This document shows, in pieces, positions 33,025 to 42,503 of a stretch of 64,000 nucleotides of DNA; within the stretch, counting starts at the first letter, position 1, and each line of letters begins with the position of its first letter. The notes beneath the pieces are model-generated. The model was not told where the DNA came from. It saw only the letters and a program-made list of their open reading frames with translations, and made no database searches. The position numbers and the translations under genes are program-made. The DNA is from Flagellimonas lutaonensis (GTDB lineage Bacteria; Bacteroidota; Bacteroidia; Flavobacteriales; Flavobacteriaceae): the NCBI RefSeq assembly GCF_000963865.1, contig NZ_CP011071.1, positions 1,864,501 to 1,928,500 on the forward strand. The letters are read 5' to 3'.

Positions 33025-34992
33025 TCATCCCCACTTCTTTTTCTGCAATCGCACCGCATTAAAAATAGCAAGCAACGCCACACCCACATCGGCAAAAACG
33101 GCTTCCCACATAGATGCCAAACCACCAGCACCAAGGATAAGAACAACTACCTTTACCCCAAAGGCCAGACCGATGTTTTGCCAGACAATCCTACGGGTGG
33201 AACGACCGATTTTGACTGCTCTTGCAATCTTACTGGGTTGGTCAGTCTGGATGATTACGTCTGCGGTCTCTATGGCCACATCGCTTCCCAATCCGCCCAT
33301 TGCGATACCCACATCACTTGCAGCGAGTACGGGTGCATCATTGATGCCGTCGCCCATAAAGGCTACGGTCGTATCAGGTTGTTTTTTGAGTTCTTCTACT
33401 TCGTTCAGTTTGTCTTCTGGTAGCAGACCACCTTTCGCCCAATCGATATTCAGCTCTTCGGACACCTGTTGGGTAATGGAATCCTTGTCGCCCGAGAGCA
33501 TTATGATTTTAGAGATACCCGCCTCTCGTATCTGTTTGATGGCTTGGTGGGCATCTTCCTTCAGTTCATCGGCAATGGTTACGTATCCGGCAAACTTTCC
33601 GTCGATGGCTACCATTACTATGGATTCGACTATTGTATCGGTTTTAGAGGGGACTTCGATACCGTTGGAAAACATCAAAGCTTTATTGCCGACCAATACC
33701 TGCTTTCCGTTGACTGCACCTTTTAATCCTTTTCCTGCCACTTCGGAAACTTCGGTCGCTTCAAAATCCGCACCATCGGCCTTATATTCCAGAATTGCCT
33801 TTGCAATGGGATGGGTGGATTGCTCTTCCATCGCCATCAGGTATTGCATAAATTCCGCTTCTGCAAAATTGGATTTGTTGACCACTTCCTTAATCTTGAA
33901 GACCCCTTTGGTAACTGTACCCGTCTTGTCCATTACCACAGTATTTACCTTGGTCATCGCATCGAGAAAGGACGCACCCTTGAATAAAATTCCGTTACGG
34001 GATGCCGCACCTAATCCACCGAAATAGCCCAAGGGAATGGATATGACCAAGGCACAGGGACAGGAAATTACCAAGAAAATCAGAGCGCGGTAGAGCCAAT
34101 CCCTAAACACATAATCGTCCACGAAGAAATAGGGCAAAAACGTCAGTCCGATGGCAAGGAAAACCACGATGGGTGTATAAATTCTGGCGAATTTTCTAAT
34201 GAACAGTTCCGTTTTAGATTTTCGGGCGGTAGCGTTTTGAACCATATCCAAGATTCGCGCGATGGAACTGTCCTTAAATTCTTTGGTAGTCTTTACTTCG
34301 ATGACCCCATCTAAGTTGATGCTTCCCGCATAGACTCTTTCGCTCTTGACGATTGTATCGGGTTTGCTCTCACCAGTAATGGCAGCTGTGTTCAACGATG
34401 CTTTTTCGGACAGTAGAACCCCATCCAAAGGGATTTTTTCGCCTACGCGAACCTGAATTCTTTCACCAATCTCGACCGTTTCCGGATTGACCGAAACAAA
34501 ATCCCCATTTCTATAAACTAATGCTTCATCGGGTCGAGCATCCAAGAGTGCCTTGATGTTTCCCTTCGCCCGATTTACCGCAGCGTTCTGGAAGAGTTCG
34601 CCCACGGCATAAAATAGCATTACGGCCACACCCTCAGGATATTCACCTATGGCAAATGCACCCAGAGTGGCTATGGACATCAAGAAAAATTCCGTGAAAA
34701 AATCACCATTTCTAATGCTGTTCCAACCTTCCTTGATTACAGGAAACCCAACGGGAATGTAAGCTAGGGTGTACCAAACAATCCGCACCCATCCTTTAAA
34801 AAAAGGAAACGCGTCAAAATAATCAATGGCTATACCGGTAATCAGCATTACAAAGCTGAAAATAGCGGGCAGGTAAGTTCTCAAATTGGAAACTTCTTCT
34901 GGACTACTATGGTTGTGTCCGTCATCGTGGCTATGTCCGCCCTGATGTTCGTTAGGGTTCAAACCCCGTAAGTTTACTTTTTTCTTTTTCAT
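33025..34992 (-). CDS. Zn/Cd-type heavy-metal P-type ATPase (ZntA/CadA-like)
   Basis: The 655-residue P1B-type ATPase has a His-rich N-terminus (HQGGHSHDDGHNHSS) in place of an HMA domain, six or more membrane segments, the metal-binding motif SCPCAL, phosphorylation site DKTGTVTKG and hinge GDGINDAPVL. The ending (LLAIFNAVRLQKKK) has the pattern of Zn/Cd/Pb exporters. It pumps metal out of the cytoplasm with ATP. It follows the STAS-like gene by 1 base and is the last gene of the Zn/Cd/Co module. Confidence 0.92.
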   Translation of the reverse strand: MKKKKVNLRGLNPNEHQGGHSHDDGHNHSSPEEVSNLRTYLPAIFSFVMLITGIAIDYFDAFPFFKGWVRIVWYTLAYIPVGFPVIKEGWNSIRNGDFFTEFFLMSIATLGAFAIGEYPEGVAVMLFYAVGELFQNAAVNRAKGNIKALLDARPDEALVYRNGDFVSVNPETVEIGERIQVRVGEKIPLDGVLLSEKASLNTAAITGESKPDTIVKSERVYAGSINLDGVIEVKTTKEFKDSSIARILDMVQNATARKSKTELFIRKFARIYTPIVVFLAIGLTFLPYFFVDDYVFRDWLYRALIFLVISCPCALVISIPLGYFGGLGAASRNGILFKGASFLDAMTKVNTVVMDKTGTVTKGVFKIKEVVNKSNFAEAEFMQYLMAMEEQSTHPIAKAILEYKADGADFEATEVSEVAGKGLKGAVNGKQVLVGNKALMFSNGIEVPSKTDTIVESIVMVAIDGKFAGYVTIADELKEDAHQAIKQIREAGISKIIMLSGDKDSITQQVSEELNIDWAKGGLLPEDKLNEVEELKKQPDTTVAFMGDGINDAPVLAASDVGIAMGGLGSDVAIETADVIIQTDQPSKIARAVKIGRSTRRIVWQNIGLAFGVKVVVLILGAGGLASMWEAVFADVGVALLAIFNAVRLQKKKWG

Positions 34993-34993
34993 A

Positions 34994-35350
34994 CTATGTG
35001 GTCGCCCAAGCCATTGCCTGTTCCTTGTTTTTCATTTCAAAATATTTGGCTTCACTTCCAGTAAAAAAATCGGTTATCTTGGCCGCCCATTCCTGCCATT
35101 TTTTATTCCCGACGAATGCTATTTTACCATAATCGTTGATATGGGCTGCATCGATCTTGATGTCTTCCCAAAACCCCTTGAGCGTGTAGCCTTCAAAATC
35201 TTCCATTTCAAAGTAGAAATCCATTTTTTGACCTTTATCGATGATTTGATGGACACGCTGGTGGATGGTCTTTAAGTTGGCTTCATCCAATTTTCCCGAT
35301 AGCCTTGCGGCTATCAGATTTTCTTTTCCGGTGTCTATAAACTGTACCAT
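34994..35350 (-). CDS. SpoIIAA/STAS-like protein
   Basis: From the ATG at 35350 the protein has 118 residues: MVQFIDTGKENLIAARLSGKL, then FYFEMEDFEGYTLKGFWEDI and AFVGNKKWQEWAAKITDFF. This is the SpoIIAA-like (DUF3478) fold. The family is of unknown role, and its presence between metal genes is common. The longer frame to 35404 enters the Fur gene and is unlikely. It lies 54 bases after the Fur gene. Confidence 0.85.
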   Translation of the reverse strand: MVQFIDTGKENLIAARLSGKLDEANLKTIHQRVHQIIDKGQKMDFYFEMEDFEGYTLKGFWEDIKIDAAHINDYGKIAFVGNKKWQEWAAKITDFFTGSEAKYFEMKNKEQAMAWATT

Positions 35351-35404
35351 AATTTTTGATTTTGACTTCAATATAATGGTTCGAACCGTGCAACGGAAGT
35401 GCAT

Positions 35405-35821
35405 TTATTGGCCGCTACACTTTTCACAAATGCCCTTCAGCACTAAATTGGCATCCTCAGCCACAAAGCCTTCTGGCAGGTTGATATGCGGAATCTTGTG
35501 CTCTGTTAAGCAAACGGTCTCATCGCAGTTGTTGCAATGGAAATGCAGGTGCAAATCTTGTTCAAGCTCACAGTTGCAGCCCGGTTCGCACAGCGCATAT
35601 TTCTGTACGCCTGTACCGTCGTCTATTTGATGTACCACACCTTTTTTCTCAAAAGTCTTTAGGGTTCTGAAAAGGGTCGTTCGGTCCGCTTTCGCGAAAG
35701 CAGTCTCAATATCGGTCAGCGAGATGGCCACGTCCTTTTCCGCAAGGTATTTGTAGATAAGTATTCGCATCGCCGTGGGGCGTACATCGTTTTCATTCAA
35801 TCTTTGTTCTATTTCTTTCAT
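35405..35821 (-). CDS. Fur-family metal-responsive repressor (Zur-like)
   Basis: The 138-residue protein has a winged HTH (DVRPTAMRILIYKYLAE, SLTDIETAFAKADRTTLFRT) and a dimerisation part with HLHFHCNNCDETVC and a final CEKC, giving the CxxC pairs of the structural zinc site. The family senses Fe, Zn or Mn; placement between a CDF pump and a ZntA-like ATPase suggests zinc. A GCTTTCGCGAAAGC palindrome (35688-35701) encodes the AFAKA of the DNA-recognition region. Confidence 0.88.
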   Translation of the reverse strand: MKEIEQRLNENDVRPTAMRILIYKYLAEKDVAISLTDIETAFAKADRTTLFRTLKTFEKKGVVHQIDDGTGVQKYALCEPGCNCELEQDLHLHFHCNNCDETVCLTEHKIPHINLPEGFVAEDANLVLKGICEKCSGQ

Positions 35822-36456
35822 TTTTTATCGAGTGTTTTTCTAATATTTTTCGCTTTGGTAAAGGCTTCCCAGCCTTCTTTTCCCGCATAGGGAACTATCA
35901 ATAAGGCCGCAACAGGGTCTGCCCACCACCAGCCCAGCCATTTTACGAGCAATAGCCCTATAAGTACGACCACGGTTTGGTAGAGGCAGATAAAGGTGTC
36001 CTTGGCATCGGCAAGCAATGCGGGACTGTCGAGCATATGTCCGTATTTTCGTTTGTAGTAAATCAAAATAGGGTTCACTATGAGTGATACTGCCAAAATC
36101 ACTATCCCGACCGTTGACCAAGATGCTGTTTCTTTACTAATCAGTTTTGAAATGGAATCATAGGAAATAAATACACAGATGAGCGCAAAGGATATAGCTA
36201 TGACATACAGCGTTATCATCTTGCGCTTTTCGACACGCTTTTCGTCAATCCCCTTGATTTCACCGTGCAATCGCCAACCCAATGTTCCAGCACTAATGAC
36301 CTCGATGGTACTATCAAGTCCCCAACCGATAAGTGCCGAACTGTTGGCCGTGAATCCCGCAATAAGTGAAACCACAACCTCAATGATGTCATAGATGACG
36401 TTCCAGATTTGAAGTGTCCTTGCTGTTTTTAAGTATTGTTTTCTTTTTGCTTCCAT
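35818..36456 (-). CDS. Cation diffusion facilitator (Co/Zn/Cd type)
   Basis: From the ATG at 36456 the protein has 212 residues with about five or six membrane segments and the CDF fold: NVIYDIIEVVVSLIAGFTAN and GLDSTIEVISAG. It lacks the long C-terminal domain, so it is the short type. It exchanges divalent cations with protons. The start at 36456 is preferred because it leaves the usual 4-base gap after the CzcB gene. It overlaps the Fur gene by 4 bases. Confidence 0.85.
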   Translation of the reverse strand: MEAKRKQYLKTARTLQIWNVIYDIIEVVVSLIAGFTANSSALIGWGLDSTIEVISAGTLGWRLHGEIKGIDEKRVEKRKMITLYVIAISFALICVFISYDSISKLISKETASWSTVGIVILAVSLIVNPILIYYKRKYGHMLDSPALLADAKDTFICLYQTVVVLIGLLLVKWLGWWWADPVAALLIVPYAGKEGWEAFTKAKNIRKTLDKK

Positions 36457-36460
36457 ATTC

Positions 36461-37660
36461 TTAATGACTGTGTTCCGCTTCACCCTTTTTTAGTTCCGCC
36501 ATTAGATAGTAAGCGTTGTTGACGGCATACTGCGTATTCGGTTCTTGTTCGCTCAAAAAATCAATGGCAACCCAATCGCCATCGTGGGTGCCTTTGGTGA
36601 CTTCAATGGCTTTGAACGACCAATCATCACCTTCCTTTTCGGCCGAAAACACAAAGAATCTCTCGCCATCGGCTGATATGGCAGCTTCGGGCATTGCTTT
36701 AGTTTGTGTATTTTCCGTTTGGATGCGCCCCTGAATGTACATCCCGGGAATCAGGTTGCCTTCCTTGTTCTCGATTTCAGCGTGTACGTGAATAGCCTTC
36801 GGATTTTGTTCAAAGGTCTTTCCTACGGAATAGATTTCGGCAGTCAGTTCCTTTCCGGGAATGGACTGTACATTGAAAACCACTTTTTGCCCTTCTTTCA
36901 CCTTATGGACATCCTTTTCGAAAACCATCAAATCTGCGTGTACGTGATGGGTGTCCACAATTTCCATAAGGTCGGTCTGTGGTTCTACGTACTGCCCAGT
37001 CTTAATTTCTACTTTTTGGACGAATCCTTCAATGGGGCTTCTAAGAGATACACGCTGATAAATTGTACCGTTTCTTACGCCTGGTGCGCTGATACTCAAC
37101 TGTTGCAGTTGCGCCTCAAGACCTTTTACCATACTTCGGGATGCCTGGTATTCGGCTTCTGCCTTTTGAAAATTGGCACCGCTGCCGACACCTGCATCGT
37201 ACAGGGTTTTTTGCCGCTCATATTCCTTTTTAAGAAATTGACTATTACTGAAAGCATTGAGGTAATCCGTTTGTTTCTCGATGATATTGGGGTGGGACAG
37301 ATAGGCGACCGTTTGCCCCTTATTAACCTTATCACCCTCGATAACTTCGATGGATACCACGTTGGCACCTACTACCGTTGTGATGGTGGCCTCGTTCTGA
37401 GGTGGGACTTCCAACTGCCCGTTGGCTTGCACATAACCGCTCATATTCCGCATTTGCAGGGTGTCGATTTCCATTTGTAGGGCATCGAACTGTTTAGCTG
37501 TGAGCATTACTTCCTCGGCTTCACCCTCGGAATGTTCTTTTTCCATTTCCAGATTGGCATTTTTATTCCCTGCGGTTTCTTTGTTGGAATCGCCACAAGC
37601 GGTCAACGCCAAAAGCATCGCCAACAAACCAATAGCTGTGTATTTTGATAGATTCTTCAT
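36461..37660 (-). CDS. RND efflux periplasmic adaptor, CzcB-like
   Basis: From the ATG at 37660 the lipoprotein has 399 residues (lipobox LLALTAC). It has barrel-sandwich and hairpin parts: GYVQANGQLEVPPQNEATI, EVIEGDKVNKGQTVAYLSHP, a long helical pair and GFVQKVEIKTGQYVEPQTDL. It links the inner-membrane pump to the channel. It lies 4 bases downstream of the RND-TolC fusion gene. No Met-rich copper domain is seen, unlike the CusB at 42504. Confidence 0.9.
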   Translation of the reverse strand: MKNLSKYTAIGLLAMLLALTACGDSNKETAGNKNANLEMEKEHSEGEAEEVMLTAKQFDALQMEIDTLQMRNMSGYVQANGQLEVPPQNEATITTVVGANVVSIEVIEGDKVNKGQTVAYLSHPNIIEKQTDYLNAFSNSQFLKKEYERQKTLYDAGVGSGANFQKAEAEYQASRSMVKGLEAQLQQLSISAPGVRNGTIYQRVSLRSPIEGFVQKVEIKTGQYVEPQTDLMEIVDTHHVHADLMVFEKDVHKVKEGQKVVFNVQSIPGKELTAEIYSVGKTFEQNPKAIHVHAEIENKEGNLIPGMYIQGRIQTENTQTKAMPEAAISADGERFFVFSAEKEGDDWSFKAIEVTKGTHDGDWVAIDFLSEQEPNTQYAVNNAYYLMAELKKGEAEHSH

Positions 37661-37664
37661 TTTA

Positions 37665-40600
37665 TTATTTGAAATATTGTAGTGCAAAAACTGATTTTAG
37701 ATAATTGTCGAGCGCGTCCAGCGCATCCATTTCCGTCTGTATGGCATCCCTAATAATTTGGGTGAATGCGGCATAATCCACGGCACCTTCCTTATAGGCT
37801 AATAACGCACCCTGTCGCTGTTCCTCGGCAAGCGGTAAGGCCTTGTCCTTATAGAATCGCCAGGATGCTTCCCATTTTTGATACGCTTGTACAGCTTGTC
37901 GATATTCCGATTGCAGTTGGCGTTTGGTAAAGTCCGCATTGGCTTTTGCAATTTCACTTTGGATTTTGGCTGCCTTGGCCTGACTGCGTTCTGTACCAGA
38001 AAACAATGGAAGGGATATTCCTGCCTGATAAGTGTAGAATCCGTTACTGCCATTCACCCGTTGCAATCCGCCCTGAAGGTTGAGATTGGGCAACAAATCG
38101 GAACGTTCAGCTTGGTAGCTGGATTGGGCTTCCTCAATCCGCTTTCGCGAAAGTTCCAGTTCTGGATGGGTTTCTATGGTTGATGGAATTCCCAGTACTG
38201 CCATTTCATTTTCATCAAGGGTGTCGGGAACAGTATAGAACGTGTCGGAAACCAACCAAAGATTAAGCTTCTGTAGGGCAATGGCATAGTCACTTTCGGC
38301 CTGTTGAAGTTTATTGTTGATTTGTAATGCCTGATTGGTTGCCGATGAATATTCCAAACGTGAAATGGCCTCTACCTCGTAATTCAGTTCAATCGCCTTT
38401 TCAAATTGCGAGTAGATGGAATCCAGTTCACGATACAGTTCAAATTTCTGCCGTTGCTGATAGGCCTGTGACCAAGCTTTTTTGACTTCCTGTTCCACTT
38501 GCAATGCGGTAAAGTCAAGTGCGGTTTCCGCCAAGGCGATACGCTGTTTTTGCAACCGCTTCTTCGCACCGATACCGAACAGGTTGATATTCTGTTGAAC
38601 CACGCCAACAAGGGTATAAATGCCCTGACCATCAGAAACTTCCTCACCACCGGTAAACACTTGGGTATTCCCTAAATCATAGGCCGTACCTTTTAGGGCG
38701 TTCTGCTTTTGAATTTCCAGTTGTTTTGTTTTCAATAGCGGATAGTTTTCTTTGGATATTTCTACCGCTTGTTCCAATGAAACAACAGGTAATGTATCGT
38801 TCTGCCGAACTTGTTGCGCTTCCGCTTTCGCGAAAGCAAAAAAGAAACAGACCACCGCAGAAGCGGTTACGATTTTCGGATTGACCTTTATCTTGCGTTC
38901 CGAACGTCTTTCTACCCATTGATAGAAAATGGGAAGAATGAATAGAGTCAACAAGGTGGATGTAATCAATCCACCGATAACGACCGTTGCCAACGGTCGC
39001 TGAACTTCTGCCCCTGCCGATGCGGAAATTGCCATTGGCAGAAACCCAAGGATATCGGTAAAGGCCGTGAGCATAATGGGGCGTACCCTTCTTTTTGTTC
39101 CTTCAACGATTCGCTCTTTTAGGTTTATAACGCCTTCCTCTTTCAGTTCGTTGAGTCCGCTAATCATTACCAATCCGTTCAGTACGGCAACCCCAAAAAG
39201 CACGATAAAGCCAACCCCTGCGGAAATACTAAAGGGCATATCCCTAAGCCAGAGAGCGAACACGCCACCAATAGTCGCCATCGGTATGGCCAGATAAATC
39301 ATCAACGTCTGCGGAAAGGATTTTAATGCAAAATATATCAGGATGAATATGAGTAATAGCGCAATAGGAACCACGGTCTGCAATCGGTCGCTGGCCCTTT
39401 CCAGATTTTCAAAGGCACCACCATAGCGGATAAAATAACCTGGGGGTAAATCGAGGTTTGCATCCAGCTTGTCCCTTATCTCATTGACCAGCGATTCCAC
39501 ATCGCGACCACGTACATTAACGCCTACATAGGTTCTGCGATTGGTATTGTCCCTGCTTATCTGCATCGGTCCCGGTGTGTATTCGATGGCCGCCAGTTCG
39601 TGAAGTGGAATTTGTGAACCGTTCGGTAGATTGATATAGAGATTACGGATATCGTTGATATCGCTTCGGTTCTGCTCATCGAGCCTTACCACCAAATCAA
39701 AACGCTTTTCACCTTCAAAAATGACCCCTGCGTACCCACCTGCAAAAGCGGATTGCACCATCATATTGAGTTGGTCGATGCTTACGCCGTATTGGGCCAG
39801 TTTGTTTCGATTGTACTTTATCGTCATCTGCGGTAAGCCCGATGTGGCTTCTGCCCGCATATCGCCTATACCTTCAGTACCTGCGATGATTTTGGTAATC
39901 TCGTCCGCTTTGGACGCAAGTACATCGATATCCTCACCGTATATCTTAATGGCAATATCCTCACGGATGCCTTCCAATAGTTCATTGAACCGCATTTCGA
40001 TGGGTTGCGTAAATTCATAATTGACACCAGGGATAATGCTCACCGCATCCTTCATCTTGTCAATAAGTTCATCCTTGGATTCGGCAGAAACCCATTCGTC
40101 CTGCGGTTTCAGGATTACGAATACATCGGCAAAGTCCATAGGCATTGGGTCGGTAGGCACTTCCGCAACACCGATACGGCTAACTATTTTTTCCACTTCG
40201 GGAAATTCGGCCTTTACGATGCGTTCTATTTTTGTGGTGGTCTCGATGGTCTCGCTCAATGAGCTTCCGGGTTTCAAAATAGCGTGGAAAGCAATATCGC
40301 CCTCGTCCAATTGCGGTATGAACTCACCGCCCATTTTAGTGAACGTGAAGATAGCCACGGCAAAGATGGCCACCGCAATACTAACGACCCATTTTCCTTT
40401 TTCCAAGGCATTTAACAATAGGGGCTCATACTTGCGTTGTACCCAATGTACAAAACGGTCGCCCCACGATTTCTTTTCCTTTTTTGGCGGTTTCAGGAAT
40501 AATGCGGACATCATCGGCACATAGGTCAGACATAAAACCATTGCACCAATCATCGCAAAGATGAACGTAAGTGCCATAGGCTGGAACATCTTGCCCTCGA

Positions 40601-42005
40601 CACCTTCCAATGCCAAGATGGGTAGGAAAACGATAAGGATTATCAGCTGTCCGAAGAAGGCTGCGTTCATCATTTTTTTGGATGCATCGGCTGCAATTTC
40701 GTCACGGTCTTTCTTATCCAAAGATTTCTTTTTAAGCACATAACTGGCCATAAGAAATACACTCGCTTCCACGATAATGACCGCCCCATCTACGATAATA
40801 CCAAAGTCGATTGCACCCAAGCTCATCAGGTTCGCCCATACGTCAAAAACATTCATTAGGATAAAGGCAAACAATAGGGATAGGGGAATGGTCGATGCCA
40901 CAATCAGTCCGCCACGCCAGTTCCCCAAAAGAAAGACGAGTACAAAAATCACGATGAGCGCGCCTTCCAGAAGATTGTTGCGTACCGTGCCCGTTGTCTC
41001 ACTTATGAGTTTACTTCTATCCAACAAGGGTTCGATGACCACGCCTTCGGGAAGTGATTTCTGGATTTCCGCCATCCTATCCTTAACGCGGACAATGACC
41101 TCGTTTGAGTTTGCGCCTTTGAGCATCATCACCAGTCCACCGACGACCTCGCCTTCGCCATCCTGCGTTAATGCCCCATAGCGAACGGCGGAACTGAAGC
41201 GTACATCGGCCACATCGTTTACGGTGATGGGCACACCATTTTCATTTTTAATAACGATTTTCTTGATGTCATTGAGGTTGCGTACCAAACCTTCACCCCG
41301 AATGAAGTTGGCCTGGTGGTTCTTTTCGATGTAGGCACCACCCGTATTCCTATTGTTTGCTTCCAAAGCTTTAAATACATCGGTAATGGTAAGCCCGATA
41401 GCCTTCAATTCGTTGGGGTCAACGGCCACTTCATATTGTTTAATCTTTCCACCTATCGCATTGATTTCAACGACGCCAGGCACCATCGCCATTTGTCGTT
41501 GTACAATCCAATCCTGCATCGTGCGCAAGTCGGCAAGGGAATACTCGTCCTGAAACTCAGGCTTGACCTTTAAGGTGTATTGGTACACTTCGCCCAAACC
41601 AGTTGTAATAGGTCCCATCGATGGCTGGCCCAATTCCTCTGGAATTTGCTCGCGTACCTCAGTCAGTTTTTCGGAAACGAGCTGGCGTGGCAAAAAGGTT
41701 CCCATATCATCGTCAAAAACTACCGTTACCACCGATAGCCCGAATCGGGAAATCGAACGGATTTCCTTGACATCGGGAAGGTTGCTCATCGCCACTTCCA
41801 CGGGATAGGTTACGAACTGTTCGATATCCTCTGTACCCAGATTGGGCGATTGCGTGATGACCTGTACCTGGTTGTTGGTTATATCCGGCACAGCATCTAT
41901 GGGAACTTGGGTCATACTGTAGATACCGGCACCGATGAGTGCCAGTGTAAGCAGACCGATAATAAATTTGTTATTGATTGAAAAATCAATGATTCTGTTA
42001 ATCAT
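37665..42005 (-). CDS. CzcA-type RND pump fused to a TolC-like outer-membrane channel
   Basis: The 1446-residue protein joins a heavy-metal RND pump (about 1-1030) and a TolC-family channel (about 1060-1446). The pump has the CzcA pattern DFGIIVDGAVIIVEA in its fourth membrane segment and DPMPMDFADVFVIL, so Zn/Co/Cd (perhaps Ni) is likelier than Cu/Ag. Between the parts is a signal-peptide-like hydrophobic stretch ending AKAEAQ, with a GCTTTCGCGAAAGC palindrome. The TolC part has paired alpha-helical repeats (SLEQAVEISKENYPLLKTK). Fusion of pump and channel in one chain occurs in other Bacteroidetes. ATG at 42005 is the true start. Confidence 0.93.
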   Translation of the reverse strand: MINRIIDFSINNKFIIGLLTLALIGAGIYSMTQVPIDAVPDITNNQVQVITQSPNLGTEDIEQFVTYPVEVAMSNLPDVKEIRSISRFGLSVVTVVFDDDMGTFLPRQLVSEKLTEVREQIPEELGQPSMGPITTGLGEVYQYTLKVKPEFQDEYSLADLRTMQDWIVQRQMAMVPGVVEINAIGGKIKQYEVAVDPNELKAIGLTITDVFKALEANNRNTGGAYIEKNHQANFIRGEGLVRNLNDIKKIVIKNENGVPITVNDVADVRFSSAVRYGALTQDGEGEVVGGLVMMLKGANSNEVIVRVKDRMAEIQKSLPEGVVIEPLLDRSKLISETTGTVRNNLLEGALIVIFVLVFLLGNWRGGLIVASTIPLSLLFAFILMNVFDVWANLMSLGAIDFGIIVDGAVIIVEASVFLMASYVLKKKSLDKKDRDEIAADASKKMMNAAFFGQLIILIVFLPILALEGVEGKMFQPMALTFIFAMIGAMVLCLTYVPMMSALFLKPPKKEKKSWGDRFVHWVQRKYEPLLLNALEKGKWVVSIAVAIFAVAIFTFTKMGGEFIPQLDEGDIAFHAILKPGSSLSETIETTTKIERIVKAEFPEVEKIVSRIGVAEVPTDPMPMDFADVFVILKPQDEWVSAESKDELIDKMKDAVSIIPGVNYEFTQPIEMRFNELLEGIREDIAIKIYGEDIDVLASKADEITKIIAGTEGIGDMRAEATSGLPQMTIKYNRNKLAQYGVSIDQLNMMVQSAFAGGYAGVIFEGEKRFDLVVRLDEQNRSDINDIRNLYINLPNGSQIPLHELAAIEYTPGPMQISRDNTNRRTYVGVNVRGRDVESLVNEIRDKLDANLDLPPGYFIRYGGAFENLERASDRLQTVVPIALLLIFILIYFALKSFPQTLMIYLAIPMATIGGVFALWLRDMPFSISAGVGFIVLFGVAVLNGLVMISGLNELKEEGVINLKERIVEGTKRRVRPIMLTAFTDILGFLPMAISASAGAEVQRPLATVVIGGLITSTLLTLFILPIFYQWVERRSERKIKVNPKIVTASAVVCFFFAFAKAEAQQVRQNDTLPVVSLEQAVEISKENYPLLKTKQLEIQKQNALKGTAYDLGNTQVFTGGEEVSDGQGIYTLVGVVQQNINLFGIGAKKRLQKQRIALAETALDFTALQVEQEVKKAWSQAYQQRQKFELYRELDSIYSQFEKAIELNYEVEAISRLEYSSATNQALQINNKLQQAESDYAIALQKLNLWLVSDTFYTVPDTLDENEMAVLGIPSTIETHPELELSRKRIEEAQSSYQAERSDLLPNLNLQGGLQRVNGSNGFYTYQAGISLPLFSGTERSQAKAAKIQSEIAKANADFTKRQLQSEYRQAVQAYQKWEASWRFYKDKALPLAEEQRQGALLAYKEGAVDYAAFTQIIRDAIQTEMDALDALDNYLKSVFALQYFK

Positions 42006-42046
42006 AGATTTAGGTGTTAATTCAGTTAAAAATGAAATTGTGCTTT

Positions 42047-42079
42047 CCCTTCGACTGCGCTTTGGACAGGCGCGCAAGG
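42047..42079. repeat. Short REP-like element with CTTCGACT-GCGCT core
   Basis: CCCTTCGACTGCGCTTTGG and then ACAGGCGCGCAAGG lie in the gap before the CzcA gene. It resembles the CTTCGACT-N-GCTCAG repeats common in Bacteroidetes genomes. A second copy is at 47706-47723. Confidence 0.45.
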
Positions 42080-42150
42080 CAAATACACCATTTGAAGTTT
42101 CCTAAAGCTGAAAACTTCAAAACTGGATATAGTAATCCTGTAAAACTGAA

Positions 42151-42459
42151 TTAAACCTGCGGGGGCTGAAAGAGAGAGAAAGTAATATCCTTACCGATAC
42201 TGTCGAAGTGGGCAAAGTTATCCTGTGGAATGGTCGCTTGAAGCGGTTCGAAGTTAGCAATACCAAAGTGTATCGTGTGAACGTGACAGCAGTGGCACTG
42301 GCAGAACGGTGAGCAAAGTTCGCAATCGTCACCGTGGTCACCATCAAAATCAACTACTGAAACGGTTTGGGAATCGTCGGCGACATCACCAACATCGCTA
42401 CAAGGCACCACATTGAGCGCCAAGAAGTAAATCGATAATATGATTGCCAAAACTTTCAC
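42151..42459 (-). CDS. Cys/His-rich small secreted protein (DUF6660-like)
   Basis: The start codon is GTG at 42459. The 102-residue protein has a signal peptide (LSIYFLALNVVPCS) and a Cys/His-rich core CELCSPFCQCHCCHVHTIHF, which fits copper binding, then a beta-type end. I recall related proteins as DUF6660. It is the first gene of the copper module and reads into the CusB gene's neighbourhood only on the other side. A probable promoter with TATCTTTG lies just before it. Confidence 0.7.
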   Translation of the reverse strand: MKVLAIILSIYFLALNVVPCSDVGDVADDSQTVSVVDFDGDHGDDCELCSPFCQCHCCHVHTIHFGIANFEPLQATIPQDNFAHFDSIGKDITFSLFQPPQV

Positions 42460-42463
42460 GATG

Positions 42464-42498
42464 CAAAGATAACAGAATTTCGGTGCAACAGGGTTGCA
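42464..42498 (-). promoter_or_regulatory. Probable promoter and operator of the DUF6660-like gene
   Basis: On the minus strand TATCTTTG (complement of 42464-42471) is a perfect TAnnTTTG box ending 4 bases before the GTG start, so the message may be leaderless. Just upstream, TGCAAC-AGG-GTTGCA (42484-42498) is a perfect 6-base inverted repeat, a good candidate for a repressor or activator site. Confidence 0.55.
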
Positions 42499-42503
42499 AA
42501 GTC

